64,000 nucleotides of DNA from assembly GCF_026262505.1 (NCBI RefSeq), contig NC_067207.1, positions 21,420,082 to 21,484,081 on the forward strand, read 5' to 3'. This document shows, piece after piece, positions 1 through 11,112 of the stretch. The translations under genes and the position numbers were made by a program. Position 1 is the stretch's first letter. Every line of letters starts with the position of its first letter. This DNA comes from Trichomonas vaginalis G3 (lineage: Eukaryota; Parabasalia; Trichomonadida; Trichomonadidae). The notes beneath the pieces were generated by a model, which was not told the origin of the DNA, searched no databases, and was given only the letters and a program-made list of their open reading frames with translations.

Positions 1-1249
1 ATGCTGTTATGGTTTTACCTTCTTCTTTAAATAATTTAATCATTTTAAGTGACTCTTTCATGTTTGATTGAAGAACGAATGATATTTGATTCATTTTATC
101 GTGTATGTTGTAATCCTTTTGAATGAAATATTTGTTTCCACAATCTACAAAACGAATGACACGTGATAAATCCTCAATTACTTCAGAACTGTTTTTATAC
201 TGATGATTTTCAGCCTTGCGTCTAATATCTGTTATCAAAAACGAGTCATCAAGTTTTATATCAAATGTTATTTTTGGCTTACGTAATAAAGGTAAAACGT
301 ATTCATCATAATATTCTTTTTGATAAAGTTTAAGAATCTTCACCAAAACAAATGGAGAAGTCATTAAATGTGCATATCTATCACGTGCTTTTTCAAAATT
401 ACTTTTTGCATTTTCTGTTAAACTGCAGAAGTTATAAACGTTGTCGTATGCTTCATTAATTAAATGATCCGGTAACGAATTAATAGCTTGAAACAGTGTG
501 AATAATGTAACTTCTTTTTCTAAATTCATGTTTCCACCGTCATTATGTACTTCAAAATCACAAATACCATCAACTATGCTCTGGGCAAGTTTATCGTCAA
601 TGTTTACATCTTTGTTTTCATTCATTATACTCTTTATTTCTTCGTTCTTTTGTTCAACTCTTACCTTAATATTCAAATCATTTAATATATCATTCACTGT
701 TCTAGTTAATGTTGAATCATAACTTCCACGAATGAATGAGTATGTATTGATTGGTTCTGTTGCATTCTTGCGAACTCTTGAATCAGCCATAACCACTAAT
801 GAACGCTTTGAATCATCCATTGAAGTCATGATATCAATATTATAATCATTGCAGGAATAACATTTAATCATTCTGTTCGAGGTTGAATAGAAGAAATTAG
901 TGTTGCAATAAATGTGAAGACCTCCTGAAGCGGTTTTAACGATAACATCTTTATCTGAAAGTTTTGATAAAATGTCTTTTCTAACTGTTTCTTTAAGTTC
1001 ATCATTGTACGATTTATTGATATCAACATCTATAATCGTTAAATTTGAAATTTTATTTGCTAATAAAGTTGTACCAGTTTTCCTTCCTCTTCCTCCATCA
1101 TATTTGAGGTAATTATGTAAATCAATCATGTTTTCACCAATTCTTTCGTTGAGGGTTTTAGTTTCTGCCACAACTAATTCCTCAACTAATGAATCAATAA
1201 CTTGTTCATCAGAAACGATAAAGTTGCTGTTGTTGTTTGTTGCTGTCAT
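1..1249 (-). CDS. Primase / superfamily 3 helicase, N-terminal part (element A, copy 1; truncated by window edge)
   Basis: The minus frame is open from an ATG at 1249 to the window edge, about 416 residues. The N-terminal part has the DVD acidic pair and a TASGGLHIY block typical of archaeo-eukaryotic primase/PrimPol domains, so it should make primers for element replication; the SF3 helicase half lies outside the window. It is a close homologue of the gene at 19402-21797 but on the opposite strand. Where the plus-strand copy has lost single bases (about 19605 and 20320) this copy reads straight through, so this is the better-preserved version of the N-terminal half. It starts next to an iteron-like array at 1300-1767. 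Function is inferred from motifs; the family match is fairly secure. Confidence 0.75.
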   Translation of the reverse strand, partial: MTATNNNSNFIVSDEQVIDSLVEELVVAETKTLNERIGENMIDLHNYLKYDGGRGRKTGTTLLANKISNLTIIDVDINKSYNDELKETVRKDILSKLSDKDVIVKTASGGLHIYCNTNFFYSTSNRMIKCYSCNDYNIDIMTSMDDSKRSLVVMADSRVRKNATEPINTYSFIRGSYDSTLTRTVNDILNDLNIKVRVEQKNEEIKSIMNENKDVNIDDKLAQSIVDGICDFEVHNDGGNMNLEKEVTLFTLFQAINSLPDHLINEAYDNVYNFCSLTENAKSNFEKARDRYAHLMTSPFVLVKILKLYQKEYYDEYVLPLLRKPKITFDIKLDDSFLITDIRRKAENHQYKNSSEVIEDLSRVIRFVDCGNKYFIQKDYNIHDKMNQISFVLQSNMKESLKMIKLFKEEGKTITA

Positions 1250-1299
1250 TTATATAGGAATAAAAAAATAAAAATAATTTTAAAACTAACTTTATTTTT

Positions 1300-1767
1300 G
1301 TAAGACATGAATTTTCACCCCTGTTGTCAAAATGTCATGTTGTCACACTTTTTCAGAGAAGTTAATTGACCTAGGCACACATGGGCACATAGGCACACTT
1401 CAGTTCTTCAAAAACGTAAGACATGAATTTTCACCCCTGTTGTCAAAATGTCATGTTGTCACACTTTTTCAGAGAAGTTAATTGACCTAGGCACACATGG
1501 GCACATAGGCACACTTCAGTTCTTCAAAAAAACGTAAGACATGAATTTTCACCCCTGTTGTCAAAATGTCATGTTGTCACACTTTTTCAGAGAAGTTAAT
1601 TGACCTAGGCACACATGGGCACATAGGCACACTTCAGTTCTTCAAAAACGTAAGACATGAATTTTCACCCCTGTTGTGTCAAAATGTCATGTTGTCACAC
1701 TTTTTCAGAGAAGTTAATTGACCTAGGCACACATGGGCACATAGGCACACTTCAGTTCTTCAAAAAA
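1300..1767. repeat. Iteron-like tandem array, four units of 116-118 bp
   Basis: Units begin near 1300, 1416, 1534 and 1650. Each contains a TGACA-rich core (read on the minus strand as GACAACATGACATTTTGAC), a TTCTCTGAAAAA block, a short internal tandem tract (variants of GTGCCTATG) and a TTGAAGAACTGAAG block. The same design recurs at 18525-19341 (inverted), 21821-22057 and 42510-42890. No coding potential is seen. It separates the primase-helicase from the integrase side of the element. A replication origin, recombination site or element-specific satellite are all possible; none is shown. Confidence 0.85.
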
Positions 1768-1773
1768 CTTTAG

Positions 1774-1806
1774 AACGGTATAATTTAAATTTTTATTTTA
1801 TCATAA
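1774..1806 (+). promoter_or_regulatory. T-rich promoter block ahead of a microprotein
   Basis: The stretch starting GAACGGTATAATTTAAA and running through TTTTTATTTTAT to the ATG is almost identical to the stretch at 18118-18151 ahead of another microprotein gene. The architecture, an A/T tract then a T-run then TAAATG at the start codon, is shared by most genes of both Maverick families here. Promoter function is inferred from the recurrence. Confidence 0.5.
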
Positions 1807-1980
1807 ATGAATACCCCACAAGCTCAAAATTTACCACGAATCATAACAAGGGAGGAAATGATAAAAATGATGCGAGAACATGTTAAAAATAACAAACCAC
1901 TAAAACTGAGAAAATGTGGTTATGCAGTAATGATGGAAGAGAGATGTTGTCAAAGAGGAATAAAAATTAAATTTGGATAG
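1807..1980 (+). CDS. Maverick microprotein, 57 aa (copy 1)
   Basis: A short reading frame begins MNTPQAQNLPRIITREEM and ends at TAG 1978-1980. Its first 25 residues match the 45-aa frame at 22130-22267 almost exactly, after which the two diverge, probably through an indel. The ITREEMIKMM segment resembles LTRQQLEKLL in the 50-aa protein at 18152 and LTKDEVNKMM in the 60-aa protein at 18331, so three element-A microproteins share a C-terminal helix-like motif. It is preceded by a strong T-rich promoter block. Function is unknown; a small virion or scaffold-binding peptide is only a guess. Confidence 0.5.
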   Translation: MNTPQAQNLPRIITREEMIKMMREHVKNNKPLKLRKCGYAVMMEERCCQRGIKIKFG

Positions 1981-2231
1981 AGTTTAAAAATTCATCTTTA
2001 TTAAATTCATCTCTTCCAATCAATTTATTTATTCTATTAAATTCTTTTATTTTTGCTTCACTCAGTTTAAGGATTGAACGGTAAGTTTCTAATTTTTTCG
2101 ATTATTTCTTCATCATTTTCAACCTCACCACATTGCGGCTTCTTTTTGTAATAGCATATTTTTGATTTAATTCTGTTTAGTTTCTTTTTATATTCATCGT
2201 CTGGACTCTTGACTGTTTTGTTGTCACTCAT
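1967..2231 (-). pseudogene. Broken copy of the 87-aa basic protein
   Basis: This is homologous to the intact minus-strand gene at 22253-22516. The start (ATG at 2231, after a T-rich leader) is kept, but one extra T in the T-run near 2090-2100 shifts the frame. The intact relative is Lys-rich and probably helical. Its 3' end overlaps the convergent microprotein gene, as in copy 2. Confidence 0.6.
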
Positions 2232-2253
2232 TTCTTACGAAATAAAAAAAAAA

Positions 2254-3775
2254 TTAAATATTATTTAAATATAATGGAGTAATAAAATAAATCGGAATTT
2301 CTATTAATTTATTGTTAACTTCAACTAATGCATTGCCGTTAATATATCTAACAAATTCAGCTATTGTGTCAAATCTTTCGTCTTCTTTTTGTCATTGATT
2401 TATCAGTTTTTCCATAATCGAGATGAATCAAAACTTTATCCCCTTGTTTAAAATTCATGAGCCCCGAATTAATTTGTTCACGTTTAACATCATTCAACCT
2501 TTCCATTTGCTTTCTAATATATTCCCATTCTTTTGAAATATCATTTTTCATTTCCACTGGTTTCATGTTAATAGTTCTATGCCATGTATTATTATAATAA
2601 TATACTAACTGCTGTATAATGGAGTCATGATTTCCATCCCAGTATATCTGACCGTTAACCCCTAACGCATCTCTAAGAGTTCTCATTACCGCATCAACTA
2701 TTTTATTATGAAACGTATATGGAGAAGATGAAAAGTAAAAATTAATTTGTGGGAAATAATGAATCATAACTGCCTGAAATCCTTTATCACCATCACCCCT
2801 TATATTATCTACTCTTTCATGATCTAGTAAGTATTGTATAGCTCTTCTTGTTTCCTGTTCTGTTTTCCCTTTCACCGGAATGCAATATAAATATCTAGTG
2901 TTAATGTTAATGGCAAATAAATAAGTAATATTTCCTTTTGAATATTCCAGATGATCGATTTCGTATGAATAAGGTGAAGGTGCAAATGATGGACGACTAA
3001 ATTTTTCTTTTAATGGTTGAATTTTCGGGTCAATTGGTTTATTTAATATCTTGAAACCCTTTTTAAAATCTTTTTGTTTCTTTAATGTTTGAAATGGATA
3101 TAATAAAGTGAATGATGAAGGATTAACTGAAGGAGGGAGAGGTACTGTCGTTGGAGGTACTGTCGTTGGAGGTTTTGGTGTTGCAAGTGGTTTAATTTTA
3201 TCTGCTTTGATTTTGGATTTCATTCCCCCCTTCATTAATTCTGGATGTATTCTATTCATTTGTTTTAAATATGCTGTATATAAAGGTTTGATATACTTTC
3301 CCGCTTCGAGTTTATGTTGAAGGATGAATTCCAAAAGTTGATCTTCATTTAAAAGTCGGGTTGAATATGTTTTAACTAATGAATCATAAATTAAAGCTTG
3401 TGCTTCATTTATGAGCTGCTGAACGTCCAAACTTTTCTCTTTTGGCTTTTGCGGCTCAGGATTATATAATTTATATAATTCATCAATATCTTTTTCAGTT
3501 AATACTTTATTTTTGAAATCTTTCAACTGTTTAAGTTGTGATTTACTTTTTCCCTTTGAATATTTTCCTTCTTTAATGTTCTCTCTTAAACGTTTAATTA
3601 TTTTATCATGATATTTCAAAATTTCGTTTTTATAATACCGATAGTATTCATCCATATCATCACCCGTTATATTTTCATCATGTTTTTGGAGATATGCTTT
3701 TAAATCATAATAACTAAGAAAATTTTGATTAAATACTAAATCATCAATTAAATTTTTTAAATCTGCGCTATTCAT
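2254..3775 (-). pseudogene. Maverick retroviral-like integrase, copy A1 (3' frameshift)
   Basis: The frame is open for 468 residues (2369-3775); an extra T near 2388 then removes the last ~40 residues present in copy A2. The rve-type catalytic core covers about residues 270-400: first Asp in EIDHLEYSKG (D274), second in IRGDGDKGF (D328), third acidic residue in NKIVDAVMRTLRD (D361), where retroviral integrases have Glu. The N-terminal 200 residues are charged and helical, with a Pro-rich linker (200-217) holding a TTVPP duplication absent from copy A2. The C-terminal GDKVLIHLDYGK segment starts an SH3/chromo-like domain. The role is DDE-type strand transfer to insert the element. It is followed by the polymerase gene on the same strand, as in other Mavericks. 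Confidence 0.85.
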
Positions 3776-6055
3776 TTATATAAAAATAAAATCAATGTTT
3801 TATGGGTGCCCACCTCTTTGTCTCTTCTGTGGCATTTCATTAAATAAATGGCATACAACATCCATTTTCACAACATACAGCTTTAGTGTGTGCCCCTGTT
3901 AATGCAGTCTTACCGATTGTTAAGCGAGTCATTGACCCATTTTTAAGTTGTAAATTAATATTTTGACCATCGAAAATGACTTTATCATTTATTATATCCA
4001 AATAATTTTTAGGTGTTAATTGTTTATTTTGTCGTAAACTAACCTTTCATTTTTTGTGCAATCTTTTTAAAATCACTTCCATCAATTGAACCGTTGAATG
4101 ATGTATAACACTTAGGGCATAAAGCAACCATGTTATCACCTTGTTTCTCAATTGCTAAACCCAATAATTTTTTCTCATGTGCTTTTTCTTCAGCTTTATT
4201 CTTTAATTTAGGTTTAAATTTCTCATCAAAACAGAAGAAATCAAAAGGTGCGAATTTGAAAATGTTTTTATCATAAAATTGTTTATCGGTTACAATTGCT
4301 TGAAATGCTTGAGTGTTAGGAAGATTTGGGTCGCCAGCGATTGCCCAATATGATGAATCAGTATCACCTTCAATGAAATGAAAACGATTAACATTCATAC
4401 ATTTATACATAAAATCATAAATGAAAACAAATACCAGTATTTAGCATTATCTAAAGTGAAGAATGCCTCTTGTAAACATGTATCACATCTATAAAATCTA
4501 TCTTTGAGCATCACTTGATATGTATCCTCACCTATTTCTCTTATGTTTTTAAACTTATTTGACATACATGCAACGCGTGCCTTCTGTGCATTCATTATTT
4601 TAGTCTTTGCGTAATTTTGTGTATTCATTGCATCGTAACCATATGATCCATTAAGTGAAATTTTGCAAAATAAACTTTTTCCTTTATTTCCTTCTAATTC
4701 AGCCTTTTGTCTTTCGTTCATAAATTTGTTCGCAAATTCATTAAAACAAGTATTTTTCGTAAATGTTAAAATTGATTGAATATCATCGATGATAAAATGA
4801 AATCTGTCTATTAGATACCAAAGATAATAAGAAGAAAATGGTTGATAATGGTTGTGTGTTGATGCTAACTGAGTTAATTTTCTCTGTTTCTGGTCAACCG
4901 GTAGATTGTTTGATTTCATGTAATTATACATAAAACCGCCAATTGTTTTTTCATCTGTGATAATATCTAAGTTTCTTATTATCGGTAAAAAGTTAATGTA
5001 ATCATTAATATACTTTTCATCAATGTGACCCTTTACTTCAGCAACGAATAAAGTATTTCTTCTAATAATTCCTAAAGCTTTTGCTTTCTTTGTTGCTGTA
5101 TCACAAATTAAAACCATTTCTAATCTCCCGGCATATACATTTATGATCGGTGTATATTGAATGAAATCATGGATTTGATGAAAATGATGAAGGATATAAT
5201 GAATTGAAATCAACACCAACGAAATGAGTCATGATGTTGGAAGTGTCCTCATTTGATACTGTTTTAGTTTCTGGATTATATGAAAGTTTATTAATATGGG
5301 TGATACCTTTAAGATTAACACGATGTTGAACATTAGAGAGACCACCAGTAATTCCATTACGGAGAATGTGATAAGCTTCAACTGAATCTAAAGTCATTGG
5401 TAAATTATTTTTCAATGCGTAATTTCTTAAATTAATTCTTAAACGTTGAACATCTTCATCTTTATTTGATTTTACCACATTGCAATAACAACACATTAAC
5501 TGACAATTTTCTTTAGTATGTGGTTTCTCATTATCGATTCTATCCAATGTTGGTTTATTTGCATATGTAAACGCTTTACCACACATTTTGCATTTAGATG
5601 AAAGGATTAAATCGTGAAAATATTGATATCATCCATTGAAACATTGTTTTTGGTATCTCTTTTCGCCTTTTCATCTTGTTTCTTATATGATTCAATTTTA
5701 TATTTCCAATACTTTTTCGTTAATTCAAAACTTGATTCCACATTTTCTTCTTCTGGATATGTTTCGTTAGGATTGAAGTTCTTATATGCTAACGCGTAAC
5801 GAATCATTGATGCATTAGATGATAATGAAAGATTATGAAGCATGTCAATTTTATAAACAAATGTTTCTTCAATAATTTTATCAATTGGGTCAATCATAAT
5901 TTCAACGTCTTTATTGCAATAATGAATAAAATATTCTAATCTATTCTCAAAATTTTTAGCATCATTGAGATATATTTGATAATCTGAATCGGATATTGTT
6001 TCTTGTGTTAATGCTGAATAAAATGAATCTTGAGTGAATGGTTCCTTTTTATATA

Positions 6056-7347
6056 GGGTGTCCAAAGGTGTGTTTAGCACAAACCTGAATACTGCGAATA
6101 GAAATAAACAAGTTACATATATATAAAGTTTATTTAAATATAATCACCATTGGATTCAATCACGCGTTCGCAGCGATCGATCCAGGCTTGAAAGACACGC
6201 TTTAAATCATCATGAGAAAATTGCTCAAATTACTCTCTTACAAAATTTTCAAGATCATCTGGACTCGCGAATTCGCGTCCTTCAGCTCTCTTTTTTAGCG
6301 TGCCGAATAAATAAAAGTCAGAGGGTGCAATATCAGGTGAATAAATTGGGTTTGGAACAACTTTGACATTGTTTTCCACCAAGTAATTCATTACCTTATG
6401 ACTTTTGTGAACTCTTGAATTATCAAAATGAATTGCAAACTTTTGTTTTTGTTGTTTGGATTTCTCAAACTCATCAGAATTGATAATTTGAGTAAGAACA
6501 TTGTCAATTAGATACTGAGCATTCATCGTATTAGGTTTTTGAAGAATATCAATTGCGATGATGTCATTCACGCCCCAAAAACCGACAACATCATCATTGG
6601 TGTGTCAATTTTTTTCTTCGGGAATGTTTGCGGATTTTCATCCTTCGGGATCCACATGATTTTGGCTTCTGTTGCATATTGAAACCAAGACTCGTCCCCT
6701 TTACTAAAAAGCGAAACTTCTTGGATTGATACGCACGCAATATAGAGAGGAGCTCTTTCGAAGATTGGACTCTAGATTTTTTTTGAACTGAATTAAGGTT
6801 GTGCGGAACCCAACGTGTATACGCTAGTTTGTAGTTCAAATAATTGTGCAGATAATAACTGACTGTTGTACGTGGTCTCTTTGTCATCTCCTCTATCCTT
6901 CTGAGTGATGCTCTTGGGTCTTCATCTAGCGCTTGAAGAATTGCTTTGATTTTTCTTTGATCCGGCGATTTTTTGTCAATTTTTATGATGGGCGCCTTTT
7001 TGTTCATGAAGTGATACATCCTAACATGATACGTTACAGTGGAATAGCTAGGAGCATCCATACCGAAGCATTTTACCAATGTCTCGTAGATTTTTTTACA
7101 GTCTTTGCATTTTTTTGCAAGAGCGAGGGTGTTTTCTTTATGATTCATTAAAAAAATGAAAAAATCCCGCCAAAATTTCCCGCGAAACCGCCTCTTGTCT
7201 CAAAATTCATTTTATATCCGGCATGGCGCCAAAATACAACTTACTCATCATATACATATATTCATTTTATTATATATTTATAATCAGCATATATCTCCTT
7301 TAATAGTCTCATATAGAGCGCTGTGCTAAACGCACCTTTGGACACCC
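6056..7347 (-). mobile_element. mariner-family transposon (Tvmar-like) inserted in polymerase B
   Basis: Inverted ends of about 26 bp start GGGTGTCCAAAGGTG at 6056 and at the complement of 7347, with one mismatch in the first 26. The element is about 1.29 kb and is flanked on both sides by TATATA. With the usual TA target duplication the ends could equally be called one TA further out. The homologous polymerase copy has an uninterrupted TATATAATTC at the same point (near 26375), which shows the insertion came after the two element-A copies diverged. Confidence 0.9.
6134..7148 (-). pseudogene. mariner transposase, disrupted
   Basis: The N-terminal part (7148 down to about 6700) holds the paired helix-turn-helix DNA-binding region. 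The catalytic part shows HFDNSRVHKS and SPDIAPSDFYLFG, with 34 residues between the two Asp (D34D, the mariner signature). A single-base loss near 6700 moves the first catalytic block (GDESWFQ) out of frame, and an in-frame TAA lies just after FVRE (6230-6232), before a C-terminal tail ending at 6134. Two independent lesions make this an inactive copy, although the terminal repeats remain good and could still be used in trans. Confidence 0.85.
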
Positions 7348-8648
7348 TATATAATTCATCTTCGTAATTCTCCCATGTGATGAATTGATATGGGAAGAAT
7401 GATTTAACACGTGTTTTATTGTTTCCGAAATCTTGAGTGAATTGGTCTAATGTTCCACCCGCTATATAATTTCTGATGTCAATAAATCTCAATTCATATG
7501 GACAGTTTGTTTTCTTTACTATGACTTGCTTAAATTGAGAAGAAGAACCCAGCATTGATTTTATCTTCCATTTTGCAGTATTTAAATCACGAAGAATTAA
7601 ATTTAAATCAACTTTCCCGAATTAAAACCAATGATATTCACTTTATTAAATTCTTCATCTAAAAGCTCTTTCATTGCTCCCTTTTGTTTCTCATTAATGT
7701 ATGGGACTTCAATAATTCTTCATATTGTTCAATATTTGATTTAGCAACTAATGAACAGGTTGAAAATAAAAATTCAATCCAATCAGAGATGAACGAATCA
7801 CTTGATGTTAAGCAAAAATTCCTCGTAAATGTTTTATCGTTTAATTTAACCGTTGATGATACCATAAATGGTTTTAAGTAAGCGTTCAAAGTTGCACACT
7901 CAGAAAGTTGAAGTTCTTCTTTAGTCTCTAATGTTTCGAAGTCAAAAGTAATATAATATCTTGTTGGTTTATAATATTCCTGCAAATTATGTGCTAATAG
8001 CCATTGATATATCTTCTGTTTCGTGATATGTGGTGCATATGGTTGTTGTGTGTTTTGCAATTGTACGTCTTGAATTAATCTTCCATTATTTTCTTTACAT
8101 TTCTCACAATGTTTTAAAAATCTTCTTTGGTTTTTCCTTTCTGGATCATCACGGATAGAATATACTTCTTCTTTGCAAAAGGGGCAAACTTTATATCCTG
8201 TGAGTGCTTCAACGTCTGTTATTCTGTCAGCGTGAAGTTTTCCACATGGACTCTGTGTTAATAAAATATTTACTGTTTCAAATTCTGGATCTATCATTAT
8301 TGTTTCCACTAATGGAAAGTCTACCTTGTTAATGTCTACGTCTTCTGGTTGAGGGTCACAATAATAGAAATCAATATTAACGTTTAACATTCTTGCTAAC
8401 CTCTCACTTTCTGATGAAATGTCAAATCCTTCATATGCATCTATGGCTTCATTTAAATAACTTCTACGAGTTTTAGGATTAACACCATCAGGAATGTTAT
8501 AGCGTTTAAATAACCTTCTACCTTCGGCTCTTATTTGATTATCATTCATTTTAGCTGTTCCGTTTTTGTTCATTTATGTAAGAATAAAAAATTAGAATAT
8601 AAAAATAAAGTTTATTTTTTTAAAGTCCGAGACTCAGAGAGTCCAGGG

Positions 8649-9765
8649 CTAAAGTCCATAAAATGAATTAAGAACACACAAATTTTTATCATCTGCAACG
8701 TGACGAATACATTTTAATTTACTCAAGAATGTGTACCCTGATACATTAAATCTAATTCCTGTCTTATTTAATTTCACAACTTTGAAAAGGAATGTGTGAA
8801 TAGCTATGAAATGATGACGAGATGATTTATGTGTTGCTTCCATTTTTTCTGAAATAAATGAATAAATATAATGTTTATAGGTTTTCATATCTTTTATGTT
8901 CTTAATAACGAATGGAATAGATCTTTCCACTTCGTCCTCCTTCGGAGCTGTTCTTTCATATGAAACATCAACGGTATCTTCAACAATGAAACCACAATCG
9001 CATAAAATTTTATATGTACCAATTGTTTCTTTTTGATATTTTATCTAACAAATCAAAAACTTTATCAACACCTGTACATTTATTTAAATAATAATTTGTG
9101 TAAATATCATGGTCTTCTTTCTTAATCGTATTAGTTGCATATGTTACATTTTTCAGTGCTTTTTTGAATTTTTCAGAATCAAGAGGAGGTGAAAGTAATA
9201 TACATGGATAATCTCCATCGTCAATAAACTGAAGCTTATGTTTATGAATAAATTTTGTGCCTTCTTCTGAAAGTGTTTCGTCAATATCACCATCTAATAA
9301 ATTTTTAGTTGATTCCAAAAAGTAATTTTTATATCTTTCCTCATGTGATTTTTGAACTTCTGATTCTGAAGCTGGGATATTCATTAAACCCTCTACTTCA
9401 TTCTCATTATATTTTTCAACTTCTCTTAATTCCTTAATTTTTTCATTTATTTCATCTCTTATTTTTTTCAGTCTTTCAATTTCAATTTCATCATATTCAT
9501 CATCTTTAATTCGTTCTTCATAATATTCAGGGAAAACATCAGGTTCTTTAGGTTTTTCTTTTTCTTTAGATGTGGGATATAAGAAATTTATAACATCATC
9601 TTTATTCATTTTTCCATCATAATCAAATTCATTTAAAAACTCCGCGAATTTTTGACAATTTCTTAAATAATATTTATTAACTTCATAACCTGCCTCCTCT
9701 AATATATCCTTTATTTCCTCATTTGTGAATCCTGAATATCTAACATCGTTAGTTTTGATACTCAT
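8649..9765 (-). pseudogene. Conserved element-A protein (364-aa family), copy 1, frameshifted
   Basis: This is homologous to the intact 364-residue gene at 27650-28744. An extra T near 9030 splits it into 9010-9765 and 8649-8930. I chose the ATG at 9765 (MSIKTNDV), not the upstream TTG, because it aligns with the intact copy and follows a T-rich leader. No known domain is recognised; the middle is Glu/Lys-rich coiled coil. It lies directly upstream of polymerase B on the same strand in both copies, which suggests a replication-linked or terminal-protein-like role, but that is only positional inference. Confidence 0.65.
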
Positions 9766-9824
9766 TTTCTTACGAATTAAAAATAATTTTTTCAAAATGC
9801 AGATAAATTTTTAAAGTTTATTTT

Positions 9825-10178
9825 TCATTCATGAAAATAATTATATCTAATTTCTTTTACTCTCTCGTATATACTAGATTTAAAGAATTCAGATTTTTCC
9901 CCATAATCTCCTAAATGTTTTCTAATCTTACCGGTTTTCCATTCATAATATGAAACTGTATAACATTTATTCCTAAATTCATATTTTATTATAGATTTAG
10001 TATTTTCAAACTCTTCAATATTTAAAACTTTACATCCTTCTTTATTAAATATATGTTTCACATATTCAGGATTTATCATTCTGTAATATTGTTTTCCTTT
10101 AAATCTTTGAATGTAAACAGGAACACCATCCTCTAAAATTCTATTATCCACTTTATCAGGTTTTACTTGTTGGGTCAT
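9825..10178 (-). CDS. Hypothetical element-A protein, 117 aa
   Basis: The frame is intact, with ATG at 10178 after the leader TTATTCTTACATAAATG, the same leader type as the polymerase gene. The protein is charged, with many Tyr and Lys (for example QYYRMINPEYVKHIF and ERVKEIRYNYF), and has no signal peptide or membrane segment. It sits in the early-type minus-strand group (polymerase, 364-aa protein, this, the 86-aa protein). It is not visible in copy A2, which is decayed at the matching place. No function can be assigned. Confidence 0.55.
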   Translation of the reverse strand: MTQQVKPDKVDNRILEDGVPVYIQRFKGKQYYRMINPEYVKHIFNKEGCKVLNIEEFENTKSIIKYEFRNKCYTVSYYEWKTGKIRKHLGDYGEKSEFFKSSIYERVKEIRYNYFHE

Positions 10179-10239
10179 TTATGTAAGAATAAAAAAATAA
10201 CTTTATTTTAAAATTAATGTTAAAATAAATGATACAAAA

Positions 10240-10500
10240 TCATTCAATATTGTATGAATTCTTACGTTTACAAAAAAAGTCACACACCCCGCATGCTTCT
10301 ACTACTATTTTATTCAATTTACATGTTGTCAATTCTTCAAATAATTTTTTATTATTAGCATAATAGTCATTAAATTCTTCAACAGATGAAAAAATTTTTG
10401 TTTCAGTAATTGGTTTAACAACGTTAATTTTTTGTTGAACATTAACACTTTCATTTATTTCTTCCTCCTCTGTTCCATTTATTTTTAAAATCGGTTTCAT
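10240..10500 (-). CDS. Hypothetical element-A protein, 86 aa, Cys-containing C-terminus
   Basis: A small acidic-to-basic protein whose C-terminal third has four cysteines (TTCKLN, EACGVCDFFC), possibly a metal-binding knuckle. It is divergently transcribed from the amphipathic protein at 10567 across a 66-bp A/T-rich gap. A degraded relic of its C-terminal coding sequence is recognisable at 29121-29205, so it was also part of copy A2. Function unknown. Confidence 0.5.
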   Translation of the reverse strand: MKPILKINGTEEEEINESVNVQQKINVVKPITETKIFSSVEEFNDYYANNKKLFEELTTCKLNKIVVEACGVCDFFCKRKNSYNIE

Positions 10501-10566
10501 TTATCATTAAATAAAAATTAGAATATAAGTGATGAAATATATTTTTTAATTAATATTAAATCAGAA
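10501..10566. promoter_or_regulatory. Short bidirectional promoter region
   Basis: These 66 bp of almost pure A/T separate the divergent genes starting at 10500 (minus) and 10567 (plus). They also mark the switch from the minus-strand replication genes to the mostly plus-strand virion genes. Promoter activity is inferred from the arrangement and the T-rich runs. Confidence 0.4.
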
Positions 10567-10803
10567 ATGGCGGCAGGATTCTTTAAAAAATTATGGGATG
10601 GAATTAAGAAAGCTGCAGGTTGGGTTTATAAAAAGGTTATTAAACCTGTTGCAAACTTTTTGGCACCAGTAGCGAAAACGGCAGGAACTATCATAGGTGG
10701 AGTATTAGGTACAAAAGCAGGTAATCCAGCGATGGGAGCACAAGCAGGTAACGCAATTGGTGGAATTGCTGAAGGAATACTTAATAAAATAGGTGGTAAA
10801 TAG
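10567..10803 (+). CDS. Small amphipathic virion-type protein, 78 aa
   Basis: It begins MAAGFFKKLWDGIKKAAGWV, a classic amphipathic cationic helix, followed by a Gly/Ala-rich hydrophobic stretch (IIGGVLGTKAGNPAMGAQ). It shares its first residues with the convergent 71-aa gene at 10828-11043 and its general design with element-B proteins at 33589 and 36979. Small membrane-active minor virion proteins such as adenovirus pVI and pX have a comparable design. The position next to the capsid gene fits a membrane-interacting or capsid-interior role, but homology is not established. Confidence 0.6.
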   Translation: MAAGFFKKLWDGIKKAAGWVYKKVIKPVANFLAPVAKTAGTIIGGVLGTKAGNPAMGAQAGNAIGGIAEGILNKIGGK

Positions 10804-10827
10804 TGGAAAAATAAATAAATATTATTT

Positions 10828-11043
10828 TTATCTTAGTATTGGTTGTAGTCTTTGATAAACTTTTTCTCCTTTATTTAAAATTTCTCTTATTGGGGCAGCT
10901 TTTGGTGTTATTGATTCAGCTACGTCACTAATTGCTTCTTTATTCTTAAATATCCAATTTGCTCCCTTCTTCAATGTTTCCCAAACTTTACTCGCTCCTC
11001 TTTTTACTCTATCCCACAGTTTCTTAAATATACCTGCAGCCAT
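10828..11043 (-). CDS. Small amphipathic virion-type protein, 71 aa (paralogue)
   Basis: It begins MAAGIFKKLWDRVKRGASKV, matching the N-terminus of the 78-aa neighbour, then continues as a basic helix rich in Lys and Trp with no Gly-rich segment. It is convergent with that neighbour, with 25 bp between the ends, and divergent from the capsid gene at 11113. An inverted gene duplication with divergence of the C-terminal half is the simplest explanation. Predicted role as for the 78-aa protein: capsid interior or membrane penetration, by analogy only. Confidence 0.55.
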   Translation of the reverse strand: MAAGIFKKLWDRVKRGASKVWETLKKGANWIFKNKEAISDVAESITPKAAPIREILNKGEKVYQRLQPILR

Positions 11044-11112
11044 AGTTGATTATTTCATTAAAATTAAAAATTCATTTACATCTTTTAATTTTGAATTTTT
11101 ATTTATTAATAA

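Larger units (their letters stand above)
3840..8573 (-). pseudogene. Protein-primed DNA polymerase B, copy A1, frameshifted and split by a mariner
   Basis: This copy aligns along its length with the better copy at 24165-27608, but open segments at 7671-8573, 7262-7555, 5607-6080, 5167-5586, 4395-5219 and 4039-4410 are separated by indels, and a mariner sits at 6056-7347. Recognisable pieces are the Exo I motif FDFET, a CxxC zinc-knuckle-like region, the palm motif A (GVDFNSLYPS), motif B (LNGSYGYD) and motif C (GDTDSSYW). It also keeps the HNH-like insert (CKMCGKAF to CCYCN) between exonuclease and palm. The start at 8573 follows a T-rich leader ending CATAAATG. It would have replicated the element by protein priming; in this state it cannot make a full enzyme. 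Confidence 0.85.

Noticed and set aside
1300..1767. CRISPR array
   Set aside because: The whole 116-118 bp unit is repeated, without unique spacers, in a eukaryotic transposon context with no cas genes.
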